Source: Nostoc sp. CHAB 5824
Lineage (GTDB): Bacteria; Cyanobacteriota; Cyanobacteriia; Cyanobacteriales; Nostocaceae
Assembly: GCF_020829665.1 (NCBI RefSeq)
Contig: NZ_JAIVFT010000020.1
Coordinates: 62,001-126,000 of the forward strand
Direction of reading: 5' to 3'
DNA length: 64,000 nucleotides
The notes beneath the pieces are model-generated. The model was not told where the DNA came from. It was given only the letters and a program-made list of their open reading frames with translations, and did not search any database. Below, piece by piece: positions 35,051-43,984 of the stretch. Made by a program: the position numbers and the translations under genes. Position 1 is the first letter of the stretch; every line of letters begins with the position of its first letter.

Positions 35051-35981
35051 ATGTCACAGACCTTCCTACCGCCAAAATGGCTTCAACAGCTTTGTGATCC
35101 TTACGCTGTGCTAGGAATTTTTGTGTGCTGATGATCGTCAGATTTTTAAACGCTATCACACTTTAGCGAAGCTGCTACATCCCGATCGCTATACCAAAAA
35201 CTGCAATCCAGACTAACAATTAGCAACGGCAATATTTAGCCGCTTAATCAATCCAGCTTATGAGCAACTGAAACATCGACAGAAGTGCTTGCTTGCGATC
35301 GCAGTATAGCGATCGCAAGCAAGAGATTTAGAGCAGAAGCCTTTGTCTTCTCAAAGTGCCATAGATCAGGAAATTATGGAAATGTCTACACCCCAAGCAG
35401 AATTGTTTTACGAAGAAGCGATCGCCTGCTATGCAGAAGCTCAATATAAATCATTAGATCAGTTTTATCAGGTGACGCAACAAATTACTATACTGAATTT
35501 AGTATACTTACGGTTGCATAAACCAGACTTATTCCTACCGCAAAAAGCTATTCCCATCATCCTTGAGGTAAAGGTTAAGCCAGTTGAATTGACATTATCT
35601 GAACAAACTGATGTTAAACCAATTTTGACAAACTACGCTCAACGTCACTACGAACGAGCTATTGAGTACGTCAGGCTAGCAAAATGGCCCCTAGCTGTGC
35701 AAGAACTGCGCGATGCCATCAAGTTAGAGCCAAATAACAGCGACTATTATGCTCTATTAGGTTTGGTACATCTTAAACAGAAATTTATCGGCATGGCTAG
35801 GGTTTATATGCGTCAAGCATTAAAACTTAATCCCGAAGATTTACTAGCTCTGAAATACGCTCCCGGGCTGAAAATTCAACCGTGTGAAAACACCAATCCT
35901 AACTCAATAGCTAAAGCTGTGAGTATTGCAGCTTTATTAAGCCGATTTACACAGGGGAAAGTTTCTCAAGTCAAGTGTTGA
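35051..35981 (+). pseudogene. broken J-domain/TPR protein
   Basis: An ATG at 35051 reads MSQTFLPPKWLQQLCDPYAV then LGI. A frameshift near 35120 moves the reading to another frame, which gives ADDRQIFKRYHTLAKLLHPD and RYTK, a clear J-domain with the HPD motif. That frame is then cut by TAA at 35214 and TAG at 35307, but continues in register into the open frame from 35343, whose residues 100-165 form TPR-like helices (YERAIEYVRLAKWPLAVQEL, DYYALLGLVHLKQKFIGMAR). So one gene for a J-domain plus TPR protein has at least three lesions. The downstream 212-codon part could still be translated from its TTG. Confidence 0.8.
35288..35323. repeat. perfect inverted repeat with HIP1 cores in the broken J-domain gene
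   Basis: CTTGCTTGCGATCGC (35288-35302) and GCGATCGCAAGCAAG (35309-35323) are perfectly complementary over 15 bases with the 6-base loop AGTATA. Each arm ends in a HIP1 octamer, and the loop supplies part of the TAG stop that breaks the gene. Confidence 0.9.
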
Positions 35982-36107
35982 AATTTCGGTAACAAACCGT
36001 ACTAAAACCGAAGCTTTGTTATTATATTACTCCCCTAGACTAAAATAATAAATAGAAGTAAAACTATTAAGCTGCTGAGTCTGGACACTCAGTTTAATAT
36101 AAGCAAT

Positions 36108-36431
36108 ATGGGATTCTTCGATTCTGAGATAGTTCAGCAAGAAGCAAAACAGCTGTTTGAGGATTATCAAGCGCTAATCAAGCTTGGTAACAACTACGGC
36201 AAATTTGACCGCGATGGCAAAAAGCTATTTATTGAACAAATGGAAGCCATGATGGATCGGTATCGCATCTTTATGAAGCGCTTCGAGCTATCAGAAGACT
36301 TCATGGCACAGATGACAGTAGAACAACTAAAAACACAATTAGGTCAGTTTGGTGTCACCCCACAACAAATGTTTGACCAAATGCACCTTACTTTAGAACG
36401 GATGAAAGCCGAGCTAGAAAAACAGGTCTAG
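36108..36431 (+). CDS. DUF1825 family protein
   Basis: The 107-residue helical protein begins MGFFDSEIVQQEAKQLFEDY and continues through GNNYGKFDRDGKKLFIEQME, the signature of DUF1825, a family I know only from cyanobacteria. It is predicted to be soluble, all-alpha and rich in methionine (MEAMMDRYRIFMKRF). Function is unknown. It stands alone, followed by a hairpin at 36441-36469 shared with the convergent PBP gene. Confidence 0.88.
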   Translation: MGFFDSEIVQQEAKQLFEDYQALIKLGNNYGKFDRDGKKLFIEQMEAMMDRYRIFMKRFELSEDFMAQMTVEQLKTQLGQFGVTPQQMFDQMHLTLERMKAELEKQV

Positions 36432-36440
36432 TCAATTTTA

Positions 36441-36469
36441 GATTTTGGATTGGTAATTAATCCAAAATC
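36441..36469. terminator. hairpin between DUF1825 and PBP genes
   Basis: GATTTTGGATT (36441-36451) and AATCCAAAATC (36459-36469) form an 11-base perfect stem with a 7-base loop between convergent genes. Another CCAAAATCTAAAATT follows at about 36503. It belongs to the same repeat vocabulary as 33878-33906. Confidence 0.55.
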
Positions 36470-36515
36470 CAAATTGTGCAGGAAACGCACCTTTGGTGCG
36501 ACCCAAAATCTAAAA

Positions 36516-38441
36516 TTATTGTGACTTGGATCGAGAAAACTGAGAAGGTGGCTTGAAGTTTTCTACTGGTACATTCTTAAGTGCCTTCTCCATAAAATCT
36601 TTCCAAATGGGAGCAACCATACCGCCACCTGTAGCACGGTTAGCTAATTGTCTGTTGTCGTCTCTCCCCACCCAGACAGCAGTTGTTAGCTGTGGCACAG
36701 TGCCAACAAACCAAATATCTTTTTCTGAGGAAGTTGTACCCGTCTTACCAGCGCTCGGGCGAGCTATGGCAGCACCTTTACCTGTACCGTTAGTAACTAC
36801 CGTTCGCATCACATCGATAATGGCTGCCGATGCCCAAGGGTCTAAAACTAGCTGGGGTTTAGGGGTGTTATCTAATAACACGTTACCACTACTATCGGTG
36901 ACACGGGCAATTACAGTGGGTGGGGACTGCCAGCCATAATTAGCAAAGGTAGCATAGGCACTAGCCATTTCCAAGGGAGTAACACCAATTGCACCCAGAG
37001 GCAGGGAGGTAACAGGTTCCATCGGACTCATAATGCCCAAAGTGCGGCAGGTTTCTATGACTCTATTCATCCCCACAGCCTTACCAATCTTGATCACAGG
37101 AATGTTGCGTGATTGGGCTAAAGCTGTGCGGATTGGCATAGCTCCGCTAAAACCCCCATCATAATTTCTGGGAAAGTACCAACCGTTACCATCTCGATAG
37201 CTGACTGGGGAATCTACCACCGTTGAGTCTGGCCCATACTTGCCAGTAGCAAAAGCAGTATAATATACAAAAGGTTTAAAAGAAGAACCTGGCTGGCGTT
37301 GAGCTTGAGTTGCACGATTGAATTCACTGACCTTAGGATCTACACCACCCACCAGTGCTTTAATAAAATGCGTGCGCGGATCAATTGCTACCAAGGCGAT
37401 TTGATTCTTAGATAATCCCTGCCCAAGCAGTGATTTATGCCACTTACCTACAGTTTCCTCTGCCATAATTTGGAAGTTGGCATCAACCGTAGTTTGCACC
37501 CGCATCCCGCCTTTGAGCAGTGTCTCACGCCCAAACTTTTTAGCCAACTCCTGCGCTACAGTATTGGTTACATAAGGTAGGGCACTACCTTGAAAGGATT
37601 TGATTTTACCAAGTTTGATTTCTTGCTTGAGGGCATTGTCGTACTCTGACTGGTTGATCCAGTTCAACTCCAACATCCGTCCTAGCACTTCTTTTTGTTT
37701 CTGTTTTGCCAGCTTCATGCTCACAAACGGGCTGAATTCCTCTGGTGCTTGGATCAAACCCGCCATCATTGCCGACTCACCCAAGCTTAAATATTCTGCT
37801 GACTTATTAAAGTAACTGCGGGCTGCCGTTTGTACACCATAATTGTTATGACCCCAATAAACTTGATTGAGGTACATTTCTAAAATTTGATCTTTAGTGA
37901 GAATTTGCTCTAACCGAATTGCTAGCACTCCCTCCGCTAACTTGCGGGTAAAAGCACGCTTGCGAGATAAAAACAGGTTTTTTACCAATTGCATAGTAAC
38001 AGTAGAGCCACCCTCTTTGACTCCACCTGCGACAGCGTTAACTACTACAGCACGGCCAACACCAGTGGGGTTAATACCGTGGTGATCATAGAAGTGGCTA
38101 TCTTCACTTGCTAGTACCGCCCGTTTTAAATTCGGAGAAATTCTATCTAAGGGTACGACTTCCCGGTTGGCTTCCCCGTGGATACTCGTTAAAAGTTTAC
38201 CCTTAACGTCATAGATGTAAGTTGTTTCTGAGGGAAAGAAGTTACGTAGCTGTCTTACATCTGGCAAATTACGGAAACTAATGGCTAAACCAACCAGTCC
38301 TCCGGCTACAATGGAACTTGCCAACATGGTGATTGAGAGGAGAGTACCGCCAGTTACCTGACCGACTCCTTTCAAAAACTCAAAACCTGATGAAGCCCGA
38401 CGTTGTGGCTGTTTATCTTCAAAAGTCCTAGAAGACGACAC
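36516..38441 (-). CDS. class A penicillin-binding protein (PBP1A family)
   Basis: This bifunctional enzyme polymerises and cross-links peptidoglycan. The 641 residues have a cytoplasmic tail, one membrane segment (GGTLLSITMLASSIVAGGLV, 31-50), a GT51 glycosyltransferase domain with the catalytic glutamate in EDSHFYDHHG (Glu113), and a transpeptidase domain with SSFK (Ser386, Lys389), SRN (444-446) and KTGT (566-569). All catalytic motifs are intact. Several such PBPs exist in filamentous cyanobacteria, some needed for heterocyst maturation; which one this is cannot be told from sequence alone. Confidence 0.94.
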   Translation of the reverse strand: MSSSRTFEDKQPQRRASSGFEFLKGVGQVTGGTLLSITMLASSIVAGGLVGLAISFRNLPDVRQLRNFFPSETTYIYDVKGKLLTSIHGEANREVVPLDRISPNLKRAVLASEDSHFYDHHGINPTGVGRAVVVNAVAGGVKEGGSTVTMQLVKNLFLSRKRAFTRKLAEGVLAIRLEQILTKDQILEMYLNQVYWGHNNYGVQTAARSYFNKSAEYLSLGESAMMAGLIQAPEEFSPFVSMKLAKQKQKEVLGRMLELNWINQSEYDNALKQEIKLGKIKSFQGSALPYVTNTVAQELAKKFGRETLLKGGMRVQTTVDANFQIMAEETVGKWHKSLLGQGLSKNQIALVAIDPRTHFIKALVGGVDPKVSEFNRATQAQRQPGSSFKPFVYYTAFATGKYGPDSTVVDSPVSYRDGNGWYFPRNYDGGFSGAMPIRTALAQSRNIPVIKIGKAVGMNRVIETCRTLGIMSPMEPVTSLPLGAIGVTPLEMASAYATFANYGWQSPPTVIARVTDSSGNVLLDNTPKPQLVLDPWASAAIIDVMRTVVTNGTGKGAAIARPSAGKTGTTSSEKDIWFVGTVPQLTTAVWVGRDDNRQLANRATGGGMVAPIWKDFMEKALKNVPVENFKPPSQFSRSKSQ

Positions 38442-38614
38442 GGCGATTTCACTTCCTCACTGATAAATTTAACTGTAATTGATTGGACGAAGCAAGGCGG
38501 TTAATTTTTTGCAATTATAGTAGTTTGGCAGATGAGAAAGCGGATAAATTGCAAGTGTTTATAACCAACTTAACTTCTAGTGTGCAAAACATAGCTAACA
38601 GTGGATTTTCTAGT

Positions 38615-39805
38615 ATGACGCAAGATTTTGCTTGGCTGCGTCGTGGTGTGGCAGAAGTTTTCCCACAACCAGCTGATGTTAACAGTGATAGTCTAGAAAA
38701 GCGCTTGATAACTACAAATCAACCTTTGAGGATCAAATTGGGCATTGATCCTACAGGTACTGATATTCATCTTGGTCATAGCATACCAGTACGGAAACTG
38801 CGAGCGTTTCAAGATGCAGGCCATATAGCAGTTCTGATTATTGGCGATTTTACAGCACGTATTGGCGATCCGACTGGGAAATCTGAAGTGCGCCGCCAGC
38901 TTACAGAAGCAGACGTAGCGCACAATGCTCAAACTTATCTTGACCAAGTACGTCCTATCTTGGATTTTGACACACCAGGAAGGTTAGAGGTGCGTTATAA
39001 CTCGGAATGGCTCTCTGGGCTAAACTTAGAGAAAATTTTAGAGTTACTCTCCACGATGACGGTGGGGCAGATGTTGGCTAAAGAAGGATTTGCCGATCGC
39101 TATAGAAAAGAGAATCCAATTTTTATCCATGAGTTCCTATACCCGTTAATGCAAGGTTTTGATTCCGTTGCCGTTGAAGCAGATGTGGAATTGGGAGGGA
39201 CTGATCAAAAATTTAACATTGCTGTGGGCAGAGATTTGCAACGCCATTTTGGTCAAGAGCCACAGTTTGGTATGCTGTTGCCGATTTTGATTGGTACGGA
39301 TGGGGTGCAAAAAATGTCCAAGTCTTTAGGTAATTATATTGGGTTGTCGGAACATCCAGGACAAAAATATCAAAAGTTGCAAGGAGTTCCAGATAATCTG
39401 TTGGAACAGTATTTTGAACTGCTGACGGATTTACCTTTGGATAAACTGCCAGAAAATCCCCGCGAGCGCCAAACACTTTTAGCATGGGAAATTGTCAAAC
39501 AGTACCACGGCGAACAAGAAGCCCAAGAGGCGAAAGAAGCAGCACAAAGCGGTGGAAAGGAAGGTGCAGTTCCAGAATTTTCCTTAGCTGAGGTATCGCA
39601 GTTTCCTGTTAAGTTAGCGTATATTCTCAATGTCACTGGCTTGTGCAAAAGTACAGGGGAAGGTAAGCGGAAAATTCAAGAAGGTGGAGTACGCTTAGAT
39701 GGCGATCGCATTACCGATATTGATACTACTTTTGCTTCCCTTGCTGAATTACAAGGTAAGGTTTTACAAGTTGGCAAAAATAAGTTTGTGCGTTTAGTGC
39801 CTTAA
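38615..39805 (+). CDS. tyrS: tyrosyl-tRNA synthetase
   Basis: The enzyme charges tRNA-Tyr with tyrosine. The preferred ATG at 38615 (MTQDFAWLRRGVAEVFPQPA) gives 396 residues; a TTG at 38483 would add 44 residues that do not look like the family. The class I signatures are present: DPTGTDIHLGHSIPVRKLRA (HLGH as the HIGH motif) and KMSKS in DGVQKMSKSLGNY. An S4 RNA-binding domain follows at the C-terminus (GLCKSTGEGKRKIQEGGVRL). It is of the TyrRZ-like type without the longer TyrS C-domain; that subtyping is tentative. Confidence 0.95.
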   Translation: MTQDFAWLRRGVAEVFPQPADVNSDSLEKRLITTNQPLRIKLGIDPTGTDIHLGHSIPVRKLRAFQDAGHIAVLIIGDFTARIGDPTGKSEVRRQLTEADVAHNAQTYLDQVRPILDFDTPGRLEVRYNSEWLSGLNLEKILELLSTMTVGQMLAKEGFADRYRKENPIFIHEFLYPLMQGFDSVAVEADVELGGTDQKFNIAVGRDLQRHFGQEPQFGMLLPILIGTDGVQKMSKSLGNYIGLSEHPGQKYQKLQGVPDNLLEQYFELLTDLPLDKLPENPRERQTLLAWEIVKQYHGEQEAQEAKEAAQSGGKEGAVPEFSLAEVSQFPVKLAYILNVTGLCKSTGEGKRKIQEGGVRLDGDRITDIDTTFASLAELQGKVLQVGKNKFVRLVP

Positions 39806-39826
39806 ATGGGGAGTGGGGAGTAGGGA

Positions 39827-40555
39827 ATGGGGAATAGTGAACAGGCACAACGAATTATAGTGCCTTTGGATGTGGCGGATGAACAAAGTGCGATCGCTCT
39901 TATAGATCAACTCCCGCAAGTGGTTTGGTGGAAGGTAGGCTTAGAGTTGTTTACCAGCACTGGCCCGAAAATTCTGGAAGTGCTAAAGTCCAAACAAAAG
40001 CGCATCTTCCTAGATTTAAAGTTTCACGATATCCCTAACACAGTCGCTGGTGCAAGTCGTAGTGCAGCTCGTTACGGGGTAGACTTGTTGACAATTCATG
40101 CTACATGTGGTATTGATGCTCTCAAAGCTGCAACAGAAGCGGCACAAGAAGGGGCAGCCCAAGCGGGTGTAAAACCGCCTAAGTTAATTGCGATTACTTT
40201 GTTAACGAGCATTTCTGCTAGACAGCTGGCGTTCGATTTAAAGATTCCTTTAGAGTTACTAGAATATACGCTAGAAATGGCACTGCTGGCTCAAGAGGCG
40301 GGATTAGATGGGGCAGTTTGTTCGCCCCAAGAAGCGGCACAACTACGGCAAACTTGTGGAGATGACTTTTTACTAGTTTGTCCGGGGGTTAGACCAACTT
40401 GGGCAGACAAAGGCGATCAAAAGCGATCGCTTACCCCAGCACAAGCAATTATTGCTGGCGCAGATTATCTCGTGATTGGGCGTCCCATTACTACTGCTAC
40501 TGAGCCGGAGTTAGCCTGGAAGAGGATTTCTGAGGAGTTAACTGCGATCGCATGA
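39827..40555 (+). CDS. pyrF: orotidine 5'-phosphate decarboxylase
   Basis: This enzyme performs the last step of UMP synthesis, OMP to UMP. The 242 residues include the catalytic LDLKFHDIPNTV (DxKxxDIxxT), PLDVADEQSAIALI near the N-terminus and VCPGVRPTW in the phosphate-binding part, typical of the group I family. The ATG is embedded in a GGGGAGTGGGGAGTAGGGAA tandem repeat, which also makes up the whole gap after tyrS; the next in-frame start is far inside. The stop overlaps the next gene by 4 bases. Confidence 0.96.
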   Translation: MGNSEQAQRIIVPLDVADEQSAIALIDQLPQVVWWKVGLELFTSTGPKILEVLKSKQKRIFLDLKFHDIPNTVAGASRSAARYGVDLLTIHATCGIDALKAATEAAQEGAAQAGVKPPKLIAITLLTSISARQLAFDLKIPLELLEYTLEMALLAQEAGLDGAVCSPQEAAQLRQTCGDDFLLVCPGVRPTWADKGDQKRSLTPAQAIIAGADYLVIGRPITTATEPELAWKRISEELTAIA

Positions 40556-41238
40556 AGGCAGGAGTTAGTGAGAAGTTGGGGGATAGGGTGCAGGGTGTAG
40601 GAGAGGACAATCTTACCTCTTCGCTCAGGAAGAAAAATTATAGTTGGCTTTTAGCTTGTGCCTTCTGGGTTTTAGTATCAAATAGCCTTACTTATCCAGC
40701 GTTCTCAACAAACCTCACCCCTAAACCCTTTGCGCTAGCAGAAATGGAAAATGTTAACGGTGACGTAAAGTCTTTGTGTTCTGAACAAAACTTAGAAACG
40801 TTTACTATACAGCTACTAAAAGATTTACCTAGTTATACTAATCGCGCTAGCCAACGCGCCCGCCGCCTCAGAAGAAGCAGTGATGTTTACAGTTATATGC
40901 TAGTGGCAGGAAGACCTGAGTTTATTCCTCTGCCCCTTAACCTTGAAGAATATAGTGCAGACGTGTTTAAAAGCTCTGCATCAGGAATTGAGCAAGTTTT
41001 CTTTACTACCTTGGAGCGGCAGTATATAGGAAAGAAAGCGGTAGAATTGCAGGAATTCCACTGGCTATTGTTGACTAAAACTGAAATTGGTTGGCGTTTA
41101 GTAATGATGTTTTCTCAAACTGGTTCCTATTCAGCACAGCAGCCACTATCTCCGCCACGCGATAGTAGTAACGGCACTGTTGCCCAAGGGGTTAAAACTT
41201 GGTTACGCGATTGTCAAGCTGGAAGTGTACGTCAATAA
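40552..41238 (+). CDS. exported protein of unknown function, coupled to pyrF
   Basis: The ATG overlaps the pyrF stop (ATGA), giving 228 residues. The first 28 residues (including GVSEKLGDRVQGVGED) are encoded by tandem-repeat-like DNA. They are followed by a hydrophobic segment YSWLLACAFWVLVSNSLTYP (30-49) that looks like a signal peptide or anchor. The rest is mixed alpha/beta with FTIQLLKDLPSYTNRASQRA near 77-97 and a C-terminal WLRDCQAGSVRQ. I recognise no domain. Coupling to pyrF need not imply a link with pyrimidine synthesis. Confidence 0.7.
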   Translation: MKAGVSEKLGDRVQGVGEDNLTSSLRKKNYSWLLACAFWVLVSNSLTYPAFSTNLTPKPFALAEMENVNGDVKSLCSEQNLETFTIQLLKDLPSYTNRASQRARRLRRSSDVYSYMLVAGRPEFIPLPLNLEEYSADVFKSSASGIEQVFFTTLERQYIGKKAVELQEFHWLLLTKTEIGWRLVMMFSQTGSYSAQQPLSPPRDSSNGTVAQGVKTWLRDCQAGSVRQ

Positions 41239-41280
41239 AACCTAATTCCAAATTTTCGTAAATTAGGAGATTATTAAATA

Positions 41281-41730
41281 ATGTCTAAAATACTCACTCA
41301 AATTATTTATGAACAGGATTATCACTTGTGGTTAGAAACTACGTTGAAACAATTGCAAGAACGAGATTTAGAACATCTTGATTGGGAGCATTTGATTGAG
41401 GAGATCGAAAGATTGGGTAATGAACAGAAACACAAGCTCGAAAGTTATCTACTGCAACTTCTCAAACATCTCCTTTTGTATCAACATTGGAGTCTTCCTG
41501 AATGTAGAAATCATTGGGAAATGGAAATTGATAATTTTCGGGTGGAACTTAGGAAATTAACCAAATCTAAAAATCTCTATAACTATCTGCTCACGGTGCT
41601 TGAAGAAGTCTATATTGATGCGCTACGACAAGCAAAAAAGAAAAGTGGATTGAATTGTTTTCCAGAAATTTGCCCTTATAGCATTGAGCAAATTTTAGAT
41701 GTGGATTATTTACCACCATTTATTTATTGA
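41281..41730 (+). CDS. DUF29 family protein
   Basis: The 149-residue protein shows the DUF29 signature: YEQDYHLWLETTLKQLQERD near the start, LDWEHLIEEIERLGNEQKHK, then LLQLLKHLLLYQHW. DUF29 proteins are very common and often multicopy in cyanobacteria; I know of no established function. The C-terminal INALxRA-like segment is here IDALRQAKKKSGL. TTAGGAG stands about 10 bases before the ATG as ribosome-binding site. It is a stand-alone gene. Confidence 0.9.
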   Translation: MSKILTQIIYEQDYHLWLETTLKQLQERDLEHLDWEHLIEEIERLGNEQKHKLESYLLQLLKHLLLYQHWSLPECRNHWEMEIDNFRVELRKLTKSKNLYNYLLTVLEEVYIDALRQAKKKSGLNCFPEICPYSIEQILDVDYLPPFIY

Positions 41731-42110
41731 TAAGGTGTATAAGTAAAAAAAAGTAAGAAAATTTTTGATGAACAAACTCAAACCTTGTATTGATAAGAGC
41801 TTTAAGAGCTATCACTTTGAAATGCTCTTGCGCGGCATAGACCGTTATTAAAGGTAGCCAAACTCCTCGGACTGTGTACTAGTTCTTTTTATAAAAATAC
41901 ATCACCCAAGTGGCTTATATCAGTGTAATTGCGCCTATGCCTTTGGGAATATTTTAAGGAAATATAGCTTATAAACAGCGAAAAAAAGCATACATTATTT
42001 AAAAATGAAGGCTGGCTTGAATTTAAGCGTTGTGACTCCCGTTTTTTGACGATAACATGGACATAAGTGTATTTCATGCTTCTCAAACCGCGTTTGGCGT
42101 CAGTTTTCTT
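41731..42110. other. intergenic, no gene seen
   Basis: This 380-base interval has no credible reading frame. It should contain the promoter for the remA-like gene; the TTGTGACTCCCGTTTTTTGACGATAACATGG region is a candidate only because of its position. Confidence 0.35.
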
Positions 42111-42377
42111 ATGGAGATTCAGTTAATTAATATCGGCTTTGGTAATATCGTGTCTGCTAACCGAGTAGTTGCCATTGTCAGTCCAGAGTCTGCCCCAATT
42201 AAGCGGATTATTACGGATGCACGGGACAGAGGTCAACTGATTGATGCAACTTACGGTCGTCGGACTAGGGCTGTAATTATCACCGACTCTAGCCACGTAA
42301 TTCTGTCAGCGATTCAGCCGGAAACAGTAGCAAATCGTTTTGTCATTTCCCGCGATCATCAAACTGTAGATAATTGA
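42111..42377 (+). CDS. RemA-like (DUF370) regulatory protein
   Basis: Started at the ATG at 42111 (MEIQLINIGFGNIVSANRVV) the protein has 88 residues, the normal size of the family; the longer frame from 42057 has an unrelated extension. IVSPESAPIKRIITDARDRG, GRRTRAVIITDSSHVILSAI and a Q(P)ET ending follow the DUF370 pattern. In Bacillus RemA is a DNA-binding activator of matrix genes. It precedes gmk here as in Firmicutes. Its role in cyanobacteria is not known to me. Confidence 0.92.
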   Translation: MEIQLINIGFGNIVSANRVVAIVSPESAPIKRIITDARDRGQLIDATYGRRTRAVIITDSSHVILSAIQPETVANRFVISRDHQTVDN

Positions 42378-42546
42378 TTACTAGTGGATTAATAATCTCA
42401 CTTCTATTTGCACCATATCGGCAGTACCATGTGAATTAGACAAGTTTTATGTCACCCTTGCTACAAATTATTTAGTCACTAGCGGACTTGGCCAGGAACA
42501 CAAGACTAATGAATAATATCTATTTATTGATTCACAGGTTGAAGGG

Positions 42547-43146
42547 ATGATGCCAGTTTTACCCATCCAGAGTATTGCTACTACCGAAGAATGCTTACAT
42601 TTAGGCAGGTTGATTGTTTTAACTGGCCCCAGCGGGGTCGGTAAAGGCACTTTAATGCGATCGCTCCTACAACGTCATCCGGAATTATATTATTCCGTAT
42701 CCGTAACGACTCGTTCTCCCCGTCCAGGGGAAATTGATGGCAAAAATTATTACTTTATCAGCCGCAGTAAGTTTGAACAATTAGTGGCTGAAGGTGAATT
42801 TTTGGAATGGGCAGAATTTGCTGGTAACTATTATGGCACTCCCCGCGAAGCTGTACTTAACCAAATTCATTTTGGCAAGTTGGTAGTGCTAGAAATTGAG
42901 TTAGAAGGGGCAAGACAAATTCGTGCTTCCTTCCCCAGTGCTTTTAGCATTTTTATTTTACCGCCTTCTTTTGATGAATTGGAGAAACGAATACGCTCTC
43001 GCGCCCAAGATTCAGAAGAAGCGATCAGCCGTCGTCTACTCCACGCCCAAGAAGAAATTCAAGCGGCAGATGAATTTGATATTCAAATCATTAATGACGA
43101 TTTTGAAACTGCTTTAAATGATATTGAAGCTGTTTTGTTTAAATAA
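42547..43146 (+). CDS. gmk: guanylate kinase
   Basis: Guanylate kinase phosphorylates GMP to GDP. The 199 residues have the P-loop GPSGVGKGTL (about 27-36), the GMP-binding SVTTRSPRPGEIDGKNYYF, and EWAEFAGNYYGTP, then VVLEIELEGARQIR and the lid RLLHAQEEI. The first Met may be either of two adjacent ATGs; the 17-residue N-terminal extension before the core is modest. It lies downstream of the RemA-like gene, separated by 169 bases, so cotranscription is uncertain. Confidence 0.96.
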   Translation: MMPVLPIQSIATTEECLHLGRLIVLTGPSGVGKGTLMRSLLQRHPELYYSVSVTTRSPRPGEIDGKNYYFISRSKFEQLVAEGEFLEWAEFAGNYYGTPREAVLNQIHFGKLVVLEIELEGARQIRASFPSAFSIFILPPSFDELEKRIRSRAQDSEEAISRRLLHAQEEIQAADEFDIQIINDDFETALNDIEAVLFK

Positions 43147-43191
43147 GTTAAGAGTTAGAAGTTAGGAATTTTAACTCCTAACTCCTGTATA

Positions 43192-43209
43192 GACGCGATT
43201 AATCGCGTC
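43192..43209. repeat. dispersed palindromic repeat GACGCGATTAATCGCGTC
   Basis: A perfect 18-base palindrome between the convergent genes gmk and psaL, preceded by CTCCTGTATA and followed by TCTCTTT. It is preceded by TTAGGA/TCCTAAC short repeats as are the copies at 14468 and 51668. Confidence 0.9.
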
Positions 43210-43225
43210 TCTCTTTATTTGCAAA

Positions 43226-43747
43226 TTAACCAAATAAACCTTGAATTAATCCCAGATTGCTAGTCAAAAAGTAAGCAACTACTGCACCACCAATACCACC
43301 AATTAGGAAAGAACTGGCAAAATTGTTCCAGCTTTCATTAGAATTAAAAGCATCTGTCGGAGGATTGGGTACGGTAACACTAGGGAGTGCTTTAGGCGGA
43401 TTGCTATTCGCGTACAAGGATAGGCCCGCAGTAAGAACAACAATCAAGCCAATCGCTGATAGTAACCCAGCTAAGTTCGCATTATCTGTATCCCGCAATG
43501 GGCCCAATTTCGCAAAGGGGCCAAATATCCAGTAACCATGAGCTGCTCCTATTTCTAGCGCACGTCTACCAGCGCTCAGACCTGGGCGATAGGCAGGTAA
43601 ATTATTAATGAACCACTTGCTTAATGGAGAAGCATTAATTGGGGTTTCTAGGTTGCCAATCTGCGGATCACGGAATGCGGGAAAAACAACTTCCCGATTT
43701 CTGGGGTCGCTGGGAAGATTCTTTGATGCATCTACTGCTTGTGCCAT
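43226..43747 (-). CDS. psaL: photosystem I reaction centre subunit XI
   Basis: PsaL forms the trimerisation (or tetramerisation) domain of photosystem I in the thylakoid membrane. The 173 residues include PLSKWFINNLPAYRPGLSAG followed by RRALEIGAAHGYWIFGPFAK, the family core with a chlorophyll-binding histidine, and membrane segments at about 89-112 (LAGLLSAIGLIVVLTAGLSL) and 145-165. It is downstream of psaF-psaJ on the same strand, but a hairpin at 43867-43901 lies between them. Confidence 0.98.
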   Translation of the reverse strand: MAQAVDASKNLPSDPRNREVVFPAFRDPQIGNLETPINASPLSKWFINNLPAYRPGLSAGRRALEIGAAHGYWIFGPFAKLGPLRDTDNANLAGLLSAIGLIVVLTAGLSLYANSNPPKALPSVTVPNPPTDAFNSNESWNNFASSFLIGGIGGAVVAYFLTSNLGLIQGLFG

Positions 43748-43866
43748 ATTTTATGTTAGCCTCTAAATTTAAAATGGTGGCATTTTTATATTAATAATAA
43801 TTGAGCCTAAAGATGCTTTTTCACTGGGAAGTTTAGAAAAGTTAATTTAGCTGCTTTCAAAACTAT

Positions 43867-43901
43867 GAAACTCGTAAGCTGTTCCCAGCATCACGAGTTT
43901 C
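43867..43901 (-). terminator. hairpin between psaJ and psaL
   Basis: GAAACTCGT (43867-43875) and ACGAGTTTC (43893-43901) form a 9-base stem with a 17-base loop. On the minus strand it lies after psaJ and is followed by ATAGTTTTG, consistent with partial termination or processing before psaL. Confidence 0.5.
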
Positions 43902-43984
43902 AAAGAACTATTTTGTTAGTAGTTAGTAGTTACTAGTTAATTGTCAACTAACAGCTTACAAAATTTTTAAATCCTGTCTTCAAC

